The notes beneath the pieces are model-generated. The model was not told the DNA's origin. It made no database searches and saw only the letters and a list, made by a program, of their open reading frames with translations. Both the position numbers and the translations under genes were made by a program. Below, one piece after another: positions 35,738 through 46,869 of a stretch of DNA of 64,000 bases. The stretch is from Datisca glomerata. Taxonomy: Eukaryota > Streptophyta > Magnoliopsida > Cucurbitales > Datiscaceae. Position 1 is the first letter of the stretch. Each line of letters begins with the position of its first letter. The stretch is taken from contig QANY01013855.1 of assembly GCA_003255025.1 (NCBI GenBank), positions 62,001-126,000 of the forward strand, read 5' to 3'.

Positions 35738-35845
35738 ATGGCTGAGTTATGGAGGGGGCCGATGACTTTTTTCTACAGTTTGATATGCTTACTTACACCA
35801 TTAATGATATCTTCAAAAGTTTATTTATACCAGTCAGAAGAGTAA
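35738..35845 (+). CDS. Possible 35-codon small ORF downstream of CT-rich leader
   Basis: ATG in the context AAGAGATGGCT, a favourable plant start context, opens a 35-residue frame that begins MAELWRGPMTF and includes a hydrophobic stretch FFYSLICLLTPLMI that could be a membrane or signal segment. It ends QSEE and TAA. It lies 170 bases after the CT tract, where a leader would be. I recognise no family, and short frames arise by chance, so this is a candidate only. Confidence 0.15.
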   Translation: MAELWRGPMTFFYSLICLLTPLMISSKVYLYQSEE

Positions 35846-37130
35846 GCTTATAATTATTTGCATCCACAAAAAATTCGAACCTTACAGTTAAAAGAGGGAA
35901 CAAGCCCTTCAAATCAAAAGACTTTACGGCTGGCCGGAGTAGGTTTAGAGAGAGAATGAGAGGAGGGGTTAATGTGCAGGCTGCAGCAGGGCAGAGAACC
36001 GGCAAGGCTTACTATGCACCCATGTGGGAAGTGGGGTCCAGAGGAACCAGGTATTTAGAGACAGAGATGGGACTGTGGGTGGGTCCCATCATCATCATTT
36101 ACATCAACTACTAGTTGTTTGTAGTGTAGATAGACTATATAAAGAGAGAGAAGTAGGGGGAGAGGAGTAGATGGTGGGAGTCAATCATATTGATGTGATG
36201 GTGAGAAGTGGGGTATTAGTATTACCCTCCGTTGGTAATTGGGAAAATTCATTGGTTAAACATCTATATGCTCCGTGTAGGGAACTCTTAATATTTTTTC
36301 ATAATCACTAATTGCAGATTTGCGGGTCCTCTTTTTTTCCATTTGATGTTAATGACATACATGAAGCTTTCAGCCTATGATACTGTGAGTGTATCATACA
36401 TGAAGATGAAGTGATAGAAAGTGAGAGTAGAGAGTAGAGAGTAGAGAGTAGAGAGTAGAGAGTCGAGAGATGCGTACTGTTACAATAATATGAAATTCTC
36501 TCTCTAGCAACACTTCATTCTTCGTTCCATTACCCACAAGAGTTCTTTTCTAAATTTGTTTGGCCCAGAGCTAATGGGGTTGCCCAAGTACCCATATCAA
36601 TCTCGTTTTATCTAATGGGCCATTATTTGAACTAGCCTTCCTCATTCAGTTCTCTGCTTCCCTTCTATAAATCATTGCAAAAAGTCTCATTTTTTGTTAG
36701 TGTTTACCATATGTCCTGTCAACTTTTAAATTGTATAATCACACTTTTTAGTTTAAAATTGATGTTTACGTATGATTTTATTATTCTGTCAAGTGAAAAA
36801 AAAAACAAACCACGAGCAACGCAAGAGTATTCTTGTGATTTCATTTCATTGACCATATTTGTTCACTTAAACCTCCAATTTATTCAGAAATGTCATGAAT
36901 ATTATTCATTTCTCTGCAACATTCACACACACACATATATAAAGAGCTGCATTTGTGTAACATCACAACCAAGATGACCATTCATTTATTTCATCTCCTG
37001 AGTATAACAAACCCGTATACGACCCCATTATTTTCTTTTCTTTTTTTTACAAAGCCTGTGGAGAATAAAGCTTCAAATATCAACTATGAATAGAATGTAA
37101 TTGATTTTTTTTATATACCTTTCATGGAGC
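35846..37130. other. Intergenic, mixed; no gene seen
   Basis: This covers the region downstream of the xylanase. It has GC-richer segments with GGGTCC phrases near 36030-36090, a TATATAAAG-like sequence near 36137, the GAGAGTA array and AT-rich DNA near 36700-37000. No convincing frame is present. Confidence 0.35.
36423..36470. repeat. (GAGAGTA)n short tandem repeat
   Basis: Five exact copies of a 7-base unit GAGAGTA are followed by one variant GAGAGTC and a partial copy. Confidence 0.9.
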
Positions 37131-37133
37131 GTC

Positions 37134-37143
37134 ATTTATTTAC
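37134..37143 (-). terminator. Candidate poly(A) signal of the xylanase
   Basis: On the minus strand about 20 bases after the stop codon lies GTAAATAAATG, close to the AATAAA plant near-upstream element. A second A-rich stretch near 37100 could be the cleavage area. Confidence 0.4.
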
Positions 37144-37163
37144 TTAGTTGAAGATGCAGTGAA

Positions 37164-40100
37164 CTATAAATCAATGGAAATAACCAGTGGTGAGTCCCCC
37201 TTATCAACAACAAACGTCTTCAAAACCTTCTTGGATGTGCTCACAATCTGCACATTATAACTTCCATGGAAACCCCTAAACTTGAACTCACCTTTCTCAT
37301 CAACATCTCCACTAGCATGAGACAGCCATTCATGTTTAAGAGAAAGGTACCTTTTCCCAGCTTCATTCAGGTCTCCTTCTGCATTGACTAAATGAGAATT
37401 CTCCCGACTCATAAACAATTCCCAAAATCCCCATAGCATGATTCCCTCTACAGCCGGATGAGCATAACATTCCCGAAGCATTGCTTCCAAATCATCAGCT
37501 CTAACATATTCATTAGTGGAAGACACATCAACTTCTGTGAACCAGATTGGAAGGCCAAGAATACCCAGTTTATCAAGAGCAGAACAAATAATTGGACCCA
37601 CCGGATTATCTATATGCCCTTGAATTCCAATACCGCCCACCAGAGCTCCTTGTTGCTGCAAGTCAAGGATTTGGTCAATGTATTTTTCGGGACAGGAACG
37701 GGTGTCCATTCCATCCTCAACATGATAATCATTCACAAATAGGGTAGCTGATGGATCTAATTGGTTTGCAGTCTTGAACATGTTGGCTCGGATGTCTTTG
37801 CCTAGTCTATCTTGATAGAAAGATCCATGTAACATCTCATTATTAACATCGTAGTGCCTGAATTTTCCCTTGTAACGTGTTAGAAGGCCATTTAGACGGT
37901 TTTGAACGGCAGTCATCAGATCATTCTTGTTCAGTGACCGGATCCATTGTTGGACTGTATCTTGAACTTCCCAGAAGATGCAATGGCCACGAGTTTCTAT
38001 CCCATGACTCTTGCACAAGTCTAACATCTCATCAGCATCTTTGTAATTGAAGTTCCCCTGCTGTGGCTCTGTCCAGTACCATTTCAACTCATTTCCAAAC
38101 ACTGCCCAGTTGAAGTTTTTGACAAAGAAATCAACGAAATCATCGTTGTCTATGTTTGTTCGGCTTATACATGACCCCAAGGGAAAACCATTGCGCATTT
38201 GTCTCACCCTCACAAACGTGCCCACCGAACTGTGAGAATCTAATCCTGAGAATTTCAAGATGACGTCACGCTTGCGGATCTGCATTTCATCTCATCCAAT
38301 GAGGAATTGTCCGAGTGAGATGGAAAAAAATGGCAGAATAAAGAACAACTTGCTGAAAAGATTAGGCAATTCTAGTTTTCAGAATAATGAGATTCAGTTT
38401 AACATAAGCATGCCTAATGTCTTGATGAGTATTTTTCATGACAAAGGTATTATGGTGTTTGTAATAGAAAAACTTAGATAAAACAATGAAGCCTAAACAT
38501 TAAACTATTCCTTTATGATAGGAAATGATATAATTCCGGCAATAAAAATTGATTGTATTTGCCTATCAACATTTTACTGCAAAATGTAGTGTAACTGCAT
38601 ACGCAAAATAGAGGGCTATCAGTTATTTTCGACTTTGAACAATAATAGAAGAAAAGGGAAAAAGATTCAAGTTTGATACAATCTACTATGCTTGTCAAGG
38701 GCTTTATATATCGCAAGTCCTGCATACGAAGAATTAACCTACTACATTATTATCAGTCATAGATAGTAATTACCTTATCAGTTTGACTCTTCAAATGTCG
38801 GAACCTTGCCTGCCGATCAACAGGGAAAATTTGAAGTCCGGCAATCATGAGGTCAACGCCTGGAGCAGGACCTTGGACATAAACCATTACATTAGATGGT
38901 TGCTTCTCAATTCTCAAGGACCCACCAATTTCATGCCATCTGTTATCACTGATCTCAACTTGCCCACCATTTACCCACTGATTATCCACACTGAATGCAA
39001 CGTTAACATTTTGTGGACCAGTTGCTCCAACACTAATCCGGACCCAAGCAGAAACTTGGTATGTTACAAAAACTTTTAGCTTATCAGTGATCATCTGAGC
39101 AGGACCCATCCAAGTCTGCGTTCGGTTAGTCACAAGAATGTAGGTTCCACTTAATGGTTCATAAGAGCCGAGTGATTCTCTCGCCATGGGAGGAACGATG
39201 TGAGGGGAACCAGTTCCAACATTCAAACTGCAGTTTCCAAGTACAAACCATCCATTTGCGCCATTATTAAGATTGCTATTCTCAATAATGTTAACTCCAT
39301 AAGCTGGATTCTGCAAAAAACATAAATCAGTCTTCATCTCTTTCCTTCAAATTTAATAATTATCCGGGAACTTCAGGTCCAAATCAAGGAAAATTCTTCC
39401 TTACTGTAAAGAAAAGTACCAGGAGGACAAAGAAAGAGAGAGTTGGGAAGAGAGACAAACTGCAGTTTTTTCTATCTCCTCCCCACTCTCTTTATCTCTC
39501 TCCTCCATGTACCTTATTGTTACAGTAAGGAAGAATAACCACCAGATCAATTATTCAACCAACCTCAACAACAGGTGGACTTGAAGGAGGAGCCTTTTCT
39601 GCATGCTTGACAATCAATCTATTGAGTAGAATATCAACCCCTGAGGGTGGACCTTCTAAGTAAATGACTGCTCTTGATGGGGAAGCATTTAAGAGGAACT
39701 TCCCCTGCAACTGCACCCAATCTTTGTCTGTTGCCTTCACACTTCACCAAAAACTAATGTTTTTTCAGAATCCTTGAGATTTATGTGAAAGTGACTGCTC
39801 ATATCTAACATGATCAATAAAAATAAATACAAAAAAAAGGAAAAGTACTCGTGATTGTGTCACAACATGCGCATACATAAGATATTATTAAATAATCAGT
39901 TTTTCATCAGTGTATACAAGGTATGTTAGATTATAAGAACATATTTACAGGAAAACAAACATATAGTTTCATATATGGATAACCATGTATATCTTTATTT
40001 CAATTATGAAATATGGAGAAACTAACTTGGCAATTCCAATATACAGTTCACGTTGATTTGCCATTTGCACCCACAGAGTCGCCCGAACATCACTAGCGCT

Positions 40101-41730
40101 GATATTGTTGCCAAACAACCGAACAACAGCGGCAACCTCATAGGCCAGCTTTCGCTGCACTTTTCCAGTGATTTCCTGCTGAATTCCATTCCAGCTCTGT
40201 GTGCGCTCAGTTGCAGATGCAAAAAACTTACCAGACTGAGGGACGACTTTCCCATCTCCCATTGAGTCGTGTAGAGCAATCTTGCAACCTCTTCCTGACC
40301 AATTGTTCAGGCCATCCTCAAATTGAGGGTTTAGAATAATATTGCCATCTCCATCTTTGACACATCCGACGTTCACAGCCTTACCATACATATAGAGAGA
40401 ACAATAGATCAAATAAACTAGAAATCATATTTTAAAATGTAATTTATATTTGACGATTTCTGTTGGCATATTGGTTTTCTACAAAAGTTCTTGGTAAGAA
40501 GAGGAAAATAGAGGGTGGAATGGCAAAAGCATGATTTAATTGACTCATACTACTTGCATGAATGTGATAAGCAGAAGATTTTGATAAATATCATTACGTC
40601 AGACTCATTTGATTTGGAACAGGTGACTACGACAGATTCTACGAGCAGGTCAGTATCAGGAGAAGGCCCTTCCAAATAGAATACAACGCGATCAGGAACA
40701 TTTGATAATGAAAATGTGCCTTCCAACTTCTCCCATCTCTCTTTCGATGCAGAAGTTCTGCACAGAGTAACTATCTTTAATATTTTTTATCAGTAAACAA
40801 ATGGGAATGTAATGAAACAATAACATCAATTACCTCCCAATGAACAGATAGCTAGTAGCCGAATCTCGGTATTCGAGCTTCAAAGTTGCTAGGACATCAG
40901 AAGTTCCTTGAAGAGGCCCTGATACTCTTACATGGGCAGAAACTGAGTAAGTGGAACCAGGGGAAATTGCATTTGTGATGTCTTGCTCCAGGCCCTGCCA
41001 ACATTCTTTGCGGTTTGTTACAACAGCATAATTGCTTCTTGACGTTGCAAATGTTTCTTCCTGGTGAACTGAATCAGGTGAAACTACAAAGCCATCACAG
41101 CTATTGGGTTGCCACGACTGCAGCCCCATGGAGAAATCATGATTCAATATGATATTGGTAGCATGGTTACGATCAGATTCAGACATGTTTCGCACCACAA
41201 TCTGTCAAGAAAAAATATGTACAGAAATGATAGTAAATAATTAGTAAAAAAAATATTTCAATGTCTAAAACCAAATAAGTCATCATCCTGAGAAGAGCGA
41301 AAATATCTAATAACTAGTAATTTTGTTAATTACAGACACCCGAAAAGTATAAGTTGTTGGATTAAAGCAAATTTAACCATTCGTATTATTTCTTACCAAA
41401 TATCTGCGAGAAAAAACACATGAAATAAACAGGAACGTTCTAAAGGAAGGACAACTAAAGATAGACAGACCCCTGAATTCCCGTTTCCATTATCAGTCTT
41501 TGGGTACTCCATGCTCTGCTCAAACCTCTAGATCAATGCAAGATAGAAAGTCAAACAACTTGTATTATACAAATGAGTATGTTGTATAAATGGTAATCAG
41601 CTAAAGTTATAAAGAAAAGAAGTTAAGCTGAGGTGAGGAGCAACACCTTGGAATTTTGGTCTTGCTTGGGACTGCTGTGACGGTTCTCGGAAGTTCTGGT
41701 TGTGAAGCAGCACGCCCAGGCCTTCCTCAT
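37164..41730 (-). CDS. XYN1: GH10 endo-1,4-beta-xylanase with three CBM22 modules
   Basis: The enzyme hydrolyses internal beta-1,4 bonds of cell-wall xylan. Eight coding exons on the minus strand have GT-AG borders and matching phases: 41730-41647, 41527-41471, 41201-40834, 40757-40598, 40379-40027, 39741-39564, 39310-38774 and 38279-37164. Together they give 950 residues ending in TAG. The start MRKAWACC has no obvious signal peptide. Three CBM22 modules lie at about residues 55-220, 230-390 and 405-565; each has a G-x-x-x-W or W-x-G core (GLQSWQP, GLNNWSG, GANGWFV) and Y-x-V-S/A-WVR-like strands. The GH10 barrel is at about 600-870. Its acid/base Glu is in DVNNEMLHG (about E727) and its nucleophile in WFTEVDV (about E828). 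A C-terminal FRGFHGSYNV tail is typical of plant members. No stop or frameshift interrupts it. Arabidopsis XYN1/RXF12 has this plan (from memory), so the symbol is by architecture. Confidence 0.93.
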
Positions 41731-41882
41731 TTATACAGCGCCGTACAAAATTTAAGAGTGAAGTCTACGAATTACCAGGACCAGGTCACCACCCACCAAC
41801 AATTTTTAAGTCCCTTCTCCCCCCAGAAAACTGTTTGGTTTTTGTCCGATTCAGCTTCTGTATGTGTTTAAGCCAAGCAATC

Positions 41883-41884
<2 letters not shown>

Positions 41885-41925
<41 letters not shown>
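41885..41925 (-). repeat. (GA/CT)n microsatellite in the xylanase leader
   Basis: Forty-one bases of GA repeat on the plus strand read as a CT tract on the xylanase strand, about 155 bases upstream of its ATG. Pyrimidine patches near plant transcription starts are common, so this marks the likely 5' leader. Confidence 0.85.
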
Positions 41926-41927
<2 letters not shown>

Positions 41928-41990
41928 CTTTCTTGCAGGTGAAGCAAACTGAAAGAGTTTCGTTTAAATATTTTCAAGACAATTATGCTT
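41926..41990 (-). promoter_or_regulatory. Candidate core promoter of the xylanase
   Basis: On the minus strand AAATATTTAAAC lies about 40 bases upstream of the CT tract, at a workable TATA position for a start just before the tract. The box is weak, and a longer leader with an upstream intron cannot be excluded. Confidence 0.3.
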
Positions 41991-44232
41991 AAATTGGAAT
42001 AGAAGCTTTGAGAAATTTTTTATTTAAGCTTCGTTCAATATCAAGTTACATCTCTCTAACTCTCTTCTCGTTGTCTTTGATTAAAAGGAGATTTCCATAA
42101 GATAAAAAATGAACTTGGATTTTATGCAAGTTAGGTAAGGTTGTATCTTTTAAGTTATGTTTAGAATGGCGTCATCTAGCCTTCAGAATTCATGGAAATA
42201 GGTGTAGATAGTCTTCATGTAGCTCTTGGATCAATCCCACGTCAAAAAGAAGAACACTTGACAACCCCCCCCCCNCCCCCCCCCCCCCCCCCTAGTTTTA
42301 AGATATCAGGTGACATCTTTTCTGAAGTTATTGAGTATAGTGCTGAAATACCAAACTGGTGTCAAACCATTCAGATTTGGAGTTAAGAACCACGAGATTT
42401 GAATGTTCATCCAGGGTAGGTAAAAGACCAATCTATGATGCTTTCATCCATAAACCGAATGAAGTCAGACATGTAGATTGTTGTCTGCAGTTCCTATAGA
42501 TGAGCTTTGATCATTCTAGTCTTTATGACAACAACTCACTTTCAGTTGGGCTACTTGAGTCATTACATCTTGGAGTGAAATCCTTACTAATTCGGTAATT
42601 CCAAAATAATGGATTAGAAGAAAAGGCTCACATATATTCCTGGATATCCATTCTTTATATAGAAATTTTTTTATGACTGGACTCCTGCATAGAAGTAATA
42701 AATAAACTCAGCATGTAAACAATCAGTGATTCTGAAAATTGGTATATGCATGATAATCATTACGAATATAAGCTATCGTGTGGAAAGCAGCTACTAATAT
42801 ACAAAGCATCACGCCCACGACGCTCAGCGTATGCCTTTGCTAGATCATGAGTTCACCCATAAGCATGATAGTGATACTGAAACTCGCAAGAAGCCCCACA
42901 ATTGAATTATTCATGAAACCTGTTAGAATTCATTAAAATAAGTTTATTTGAGAAATTATGTTTTATTTGGATTTCGACACAAGGAAAAACACTCAGCCCA
43001 GGACAGGCATAAGGCTCCAAATGCTACCATGTGTATGCGCTATAGCATACTCCTAGAAAGAATCCGCATCTGAGTCCTAACACATATTATAGAAACAAAT
43101 AGTAACTAGCTGATTCTAAATATAATCTAAATATGTCCCTGAACAGCAACGGGTGCTTGAACTTGATTACTTGCTATTCTGAGAGTATTTGCAGTATGAT
43201 CCAAAGATATAAAGCTAGCCTTCCATCGAGCTCCTTTAATGTGCCAGATGCAACTGTGCTTGATAACAAATTCAAAAATGTTACCTCAGCTATCTGTAGA
43301 TGAAAACGTGAAGTGTTAAAAAACAAAATCATTCCTACAGCATCCCATTCCTACTAACATGGTAGCAGCCAACATTCACCCTTAACAGAAGTGAGAGGCC
43401 CTTTAAAAGGATCACCTGCAATCAAATCATGTTTCGTCATTGTCATTACCTGTTTTTGGATCTTGTACAGTGTTTCCCTCTTGATAGTTCAGTGATCTGC
43501 AGTTCATACAGCTACTACACAAGCAAAAAGCTCATTGGGGCGTGGCTTTTTAGCTGAAACAACTCTGCTGTTACTCCAAGTCCACATGGGACCAACTCCA
43601 CAAAATTTTCAGAAATATCACCTTAAGGAATGAATGTCTTCTCCCTATAAGATCACATTTATGTCTGTATATTTCACCAGGTGCATCAGCCGCTGGTTTC
43701 AAATGCATGCCCTGACTATCAATCTGGAACGGAAAGATTATAACAGAAGTTAAGAACTTGGCACCAAAAGATAGCAGAGAGTTCACACAATCACTTCTGC
43801 CATTATTGCTTAAAACTACTTCCAGCCTCAGAAATCTCATGGGAGTTTTCTTTAGGAAATTGATAATGTAAGTTATCACTGACTCAACAACTCAATCAAT
43901 ATACTTTTTATGTCATATGCCAGGATGACAGATTCAGAGGTTCAACCAAATCTAAAGTGTAACAAATCATTTTACATCCTCTACATGCTAAACCTTGCTT
44001 CTTTTGTTTCAAATTGAAGTATATCAGACAACAGACAGGTTTAACTCAATCAATTTCTTTCATTTCTCATATTGTTGAGAATAATTAACCGATCTAGCCG
44101 GAATAACAGCATGTGTGTAAGACGTTCGCATCCACAATTTTCCTCTAGGTAACATTTTCTCATTGATAGAAATACTCTAAGACTCCACCTTTATCATATA
44201 TTCCATACGTCATTATAATTCACTTTCAAAAT
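41991..44232. other. Intergenic upstream of xylanase; possible non-coding exons
   Basis: No protein frame is convincing. Near 43690-43740 the minus strand has an acceptor-like TTCCGTTCCAG, then a 46-base exon-like stretch, then GTGAAATA, so a spliced non-coding or leader transcript is possible. The region holds the C homopolymer with an undetermined base. The rest is AT-rich. Confidence 0.3.
42265..42292. repeat. C homopolymer with undetermined base
   Basis: Twenty-eight positions of C with N at 42275. The length of such a run is unreliable in any assembly, so the local sequence should be treated as uncertain. Confidence 0.9.
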
Positions 44233-44300
44233 GCTTTGGTGGTGAAATGATAGACACTGAGACTCAAATTCTCATGCTAAAGAGCGTGGAGGTTCGAGTC
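44233..44300 (+). pseudogene. trnL-CAA: Plastid tRNA-Leu(CAA) relic in nuclear DNA
   Basis: The stretch from GCTTTGGTGGTGAAATGATA through GAGACTCAAATTCTC to AGAGCGTGGAGGTTCGAGTC closely follows the chloroplast trnL-CAA gene as I know it: acceptor start, D arm with GGTGAAATGG, CAA anticodon loop, long variable arm GCTAAAGAGCG and T arm GGTTCGAGTC. After the T arm the 3' acceptor half is gone (GGCATAACG). In the anticodon stem an outer C-G pair is now T-A, which keeps pairing. With half of the acceptor stem missing it cannot be a working tRNA. Confidence 0.8.
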
Positions 44301-44399
44301 GGCATAACGTTGAGAATGTCCGTTTAATTGGAATATAAAGGCTTACCAAAATTCAATCTTCTAATCAACATACCAAAAATCAACTTTATAACCAACGAT

Positions 44400-44930
44400 T
44401 TTTAAGGATAGAGAAAAGTTATTGATTCGACGAACATTTTGTCACAGGCAATTGAGAACGAATCCGTTTTTCATAAGAACCAAGCAGCAGAAAAGGGATA
44501 AGTTTTTCAGACTTGGCTCCACAAAAACTTGAAACAACTGTCAGAACCCAGACAATGAATAATGCAGACTCCTGAAATTGGAAAGGAATGCAGCTGAATT
44601 CCAAACAGAAAGGGGCCCTAACCCTAAAGGCAAAATCTAATCGAACCTGATAGAGACACAAACGGCTTCTGTTGCTATTTCCTGATGGAATAGCCGACAA
44701 GTAAGCATTGATATTTGATAGAAATGATGGAAATGGAGAATCCGTGCTTTGGTACGTGAGAATCTGCGAGAAATGACGAGACAGAATAGAAAAATGAGCG
44801 AAGTAGGAGAAGAATCCTCCAACCAGTCAAGTGATTTTTCAAATAATTAAAAAGGGAATCTCTCCAAAACCTGAGGGCAGCCTCCTGATTTTCTGGTCAA
44901 TCCAATCTTTTTTATAACAAGAAGTCAAAA
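44400..44930 (-). other. Possible promoter and leader exon (minus strand)
   Basis: On the minus strand TTATAAAAAAG near 44910 is a TATA-like box. About 30 bases downstream begins a GC-balanced leader-like sequence with two overlapping open stretches (44637-44822 and 44419-44700). One starts MEDSSPTSLIFLFCLV with a hydrophobic run, but the frame has no known domain. It could be a far upstream leader of the xylanase, an independent non-coding transcript or chance. Confidence 0.25.
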
Positions 44931-45239
44931 TACGTGGGCCGAAGTAGTCGTCCGACGGAGAGAACTTCTGATTTTTTGTTTTGTTTTTTTCTAATGAAAC
45001 ATTTAACATATGTCCAACCTTACACGAGAATAATCCGGATGATTTTGGGGCAAATTCAGGTTCAACATGTTAAATCTATATGAGTATGTTTAGCAATTTG
45101 GATTGTACTATATTAGTTCAATTAGATTCAACTCTATTAATTGGATTAGATTCGAATGTATTGAATTGTAGTGCTCTAGGCATGACTATTTAATATTGTC
45201 ATATGTACAGTGTTGGATTGATACAAAACAAAAAAGAAA
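44931..45239. other. Intergenic; no gene seen
   Basis: AT-rich DNA joining the possible leader exon and the gypsy accessory ORF. No gypsy LTR edge is visible, so the gypsy remnant to the right is truncated here. Confidence 0.35.
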
Positions 45240-45657
45240 GCCGAGCTCTAGGGAGTTGTGGAGAAGTTGGCCCAAGATGTAGCTACAGCAGTAGTGGAGT
45301 GTCTAAAGCTCGACGAATCTCTAAAGACAATCGAGGATTCTTTGGCAGCAACTGAGCTAGCCAGAGTCTGAGTAGAGGAGAAAGAAAAGAAAACGGAGAG
45401 GATTTCCGGTTCTGTTTGATGAGGCTGAGCAAATGGTCTATAGCTTTGGTTGTAAAGTTGGCTCAGTGAATATTTCCCCCAGGATGTCGCTTGTTGACAC
45501 CTCCTCTGCTCAGGATGAGATGAACTCCTCTACAGAAGATGTTGTAGTCAACGCTTCTAAGCTTGTTGTTAAACCCGTCGACGTTGATCCTACTGCGACT
45601 ACGACGAACAATGCTGTCGAGGCTACTGTTGATGATGAAGATATCACAATCTCTTAG
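45240..45657 (+). pseudogene. C-terminal end of a gypsy antisense accessory ORF
   Basis: Plus-strand frames give a coiled-coil-like stretch (GVVEKLAQDVATAVVE, then LDESLKTIEDSLAATELA), followed after a frame change near 45395 by RRGFPVLFDEAEQM and an acidic Ser/Thr-rich tail ending in EDITIS and TAG at 45655-45657. A coiled coil followed by an acidic tail is how the C-terminus of the Transposase_28-like accessory proteins of plant Tat elements looks. Its orientation is opposite to the pol relic at 46.9-49.2 kb, as in Grande- and Retand-type elements. Similarity is by pattern only, and the N-terminal half is absent here. Confidence 0.5.
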
Positions 45658-46142
45658 GCTTCTTTTCTCTTTTTGTATTTTGTATTCTATTTATGCATTG
45701 TAATTCATTTCAAGCACCATTTGTATTTCTATGCTCGTTTAATGAAAGTTACCTTCTATTGAATCATTCTCTTGTTATGTTTCGTCCTTTCTTGAAAAAT
45801 TAGCGATCTTTAAAGGAACTTACAATAATTTCTCGTGGAACTTATGAAAACTAAGAATTCTAGTGGATATCATCCGTTCTAGAGGATTGTAGTGATTTCA
45901 AACTTTAACAAGATGTGTTTTCAACGTTGGACGTTTTCTTCATCTTTTCTTTAGAGAATGGATCAGCATTCTTGTTCGTTCTTAAAGACTTATGTTTTTC
46001 AAAGTTGCTTTGATCTTCCTTTACACATGGTCTGCCTGTTCTGAAGGACAGATTTTCAGAACCACGGTCCCGTTTTCTTTTTTAATTCTGAGGGAATGAC
46101 TTAAGAATTTTAATGTTTTTTTTCCTTTTGGTGATGGAGCAC

Positions 46143-46770
46143 GGGCTTGTTTTCCTTCTAAGAGTAGGACTTATAAATTACGCGCTCTCAAGGCCTTACG
46201 CCCTTATTTCCTTCTGAGAGTCAAACTTATGAATTGTCACATCTCAAGAACTTACGCCCTTGTTTCATTCTGAAAGTAGGATTTATGAATTAACCGCTCT
46301 CAAGGACTTAAGTCATTATTTCCTTCTGAGAATAGGACTTGTGAATTATTTGCTCTCACGGACTTACGTCCTTATTTCCTTCTAAGAGTAAGACTTATAA
46401 ATTACCCGCTTTCAAGGCCTTACACCCTTATTTCCTTCTGAAAGTAGAATTTATGAATTACCCGCTCAAGGGCTTACGCCATTGTTTCATTATGAGAGTA
46501 GGACTTATGAATTGTCCGCTCTCAAGGACTTACATCATTACTTCCTTCTGAGAGTAAAACTTATGAGTTACCCGCTCTCAAAGACTTAACGTCCTTATTT
46601 TCTTCAAAGAGTAGGACTTATGAATTGCCCACTCTTAACGACTTAATGCACTTACTTCTTTCTGAGAGTAGGACTTATGAGTTACCCACTCTCAAGGTCT
46701 TGCGGTCTTATTTCCTTCTGACAGTAAGACTTATAAATTTCCAACTCTCAAAGACTTACGTCCTTATTTC
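46143..46770. repeat. Tandem array, eleven copies of a ~57-bp unit
   Basis: Eleven consecutive units of about 56-57 bp vary around the pattern CTTATTTCCTTCTGAGAG, then TAGGACTTATGAATTAC, then CCGCTCTCAAGGACTTACGT. Unit starts are near 46143, 46200, 46256 and so on. In many units TGAGAG pairs with CTCTCA, and AAGGAC pairs with GTCCTT across a 4-base TTAC loop, so two hairpins can form per unit. The array lies between the antisense accessory ORF and the pol relic of a Tat-like element, where related elements are known to carry tandem repeats. Confidence 0.9.
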
Positions 46771-46869
46771 TGTCGTTGTTTATTGAAGAAGAGAGAGAGG
46801 GTTGACACCAAGTTTTTAATGTGGAATACCCTTGCGGAAAAAATCACGAGAATAATTTCACTATAAAAT

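Noticed and set aside
38280..38285. Separate ATG start for the GH10 domain at 38285
   Set aside because: The ATGCAG there is the end of an intron acceptor, not a start codon.
38753..38773. Extension of the third CBM22 exon to an in-frame stop
   Set aside because: The frame reads through the GTAATT donor at 38773 into intron; the spliced form keeps phase with the GH10 exon.
46143..46770. CRISPR-like array
   Set aside because: Units are contiguous with no unique spacers, and this is plant nuclear DNA; it is an ordinary tandem repeat with hairpins.
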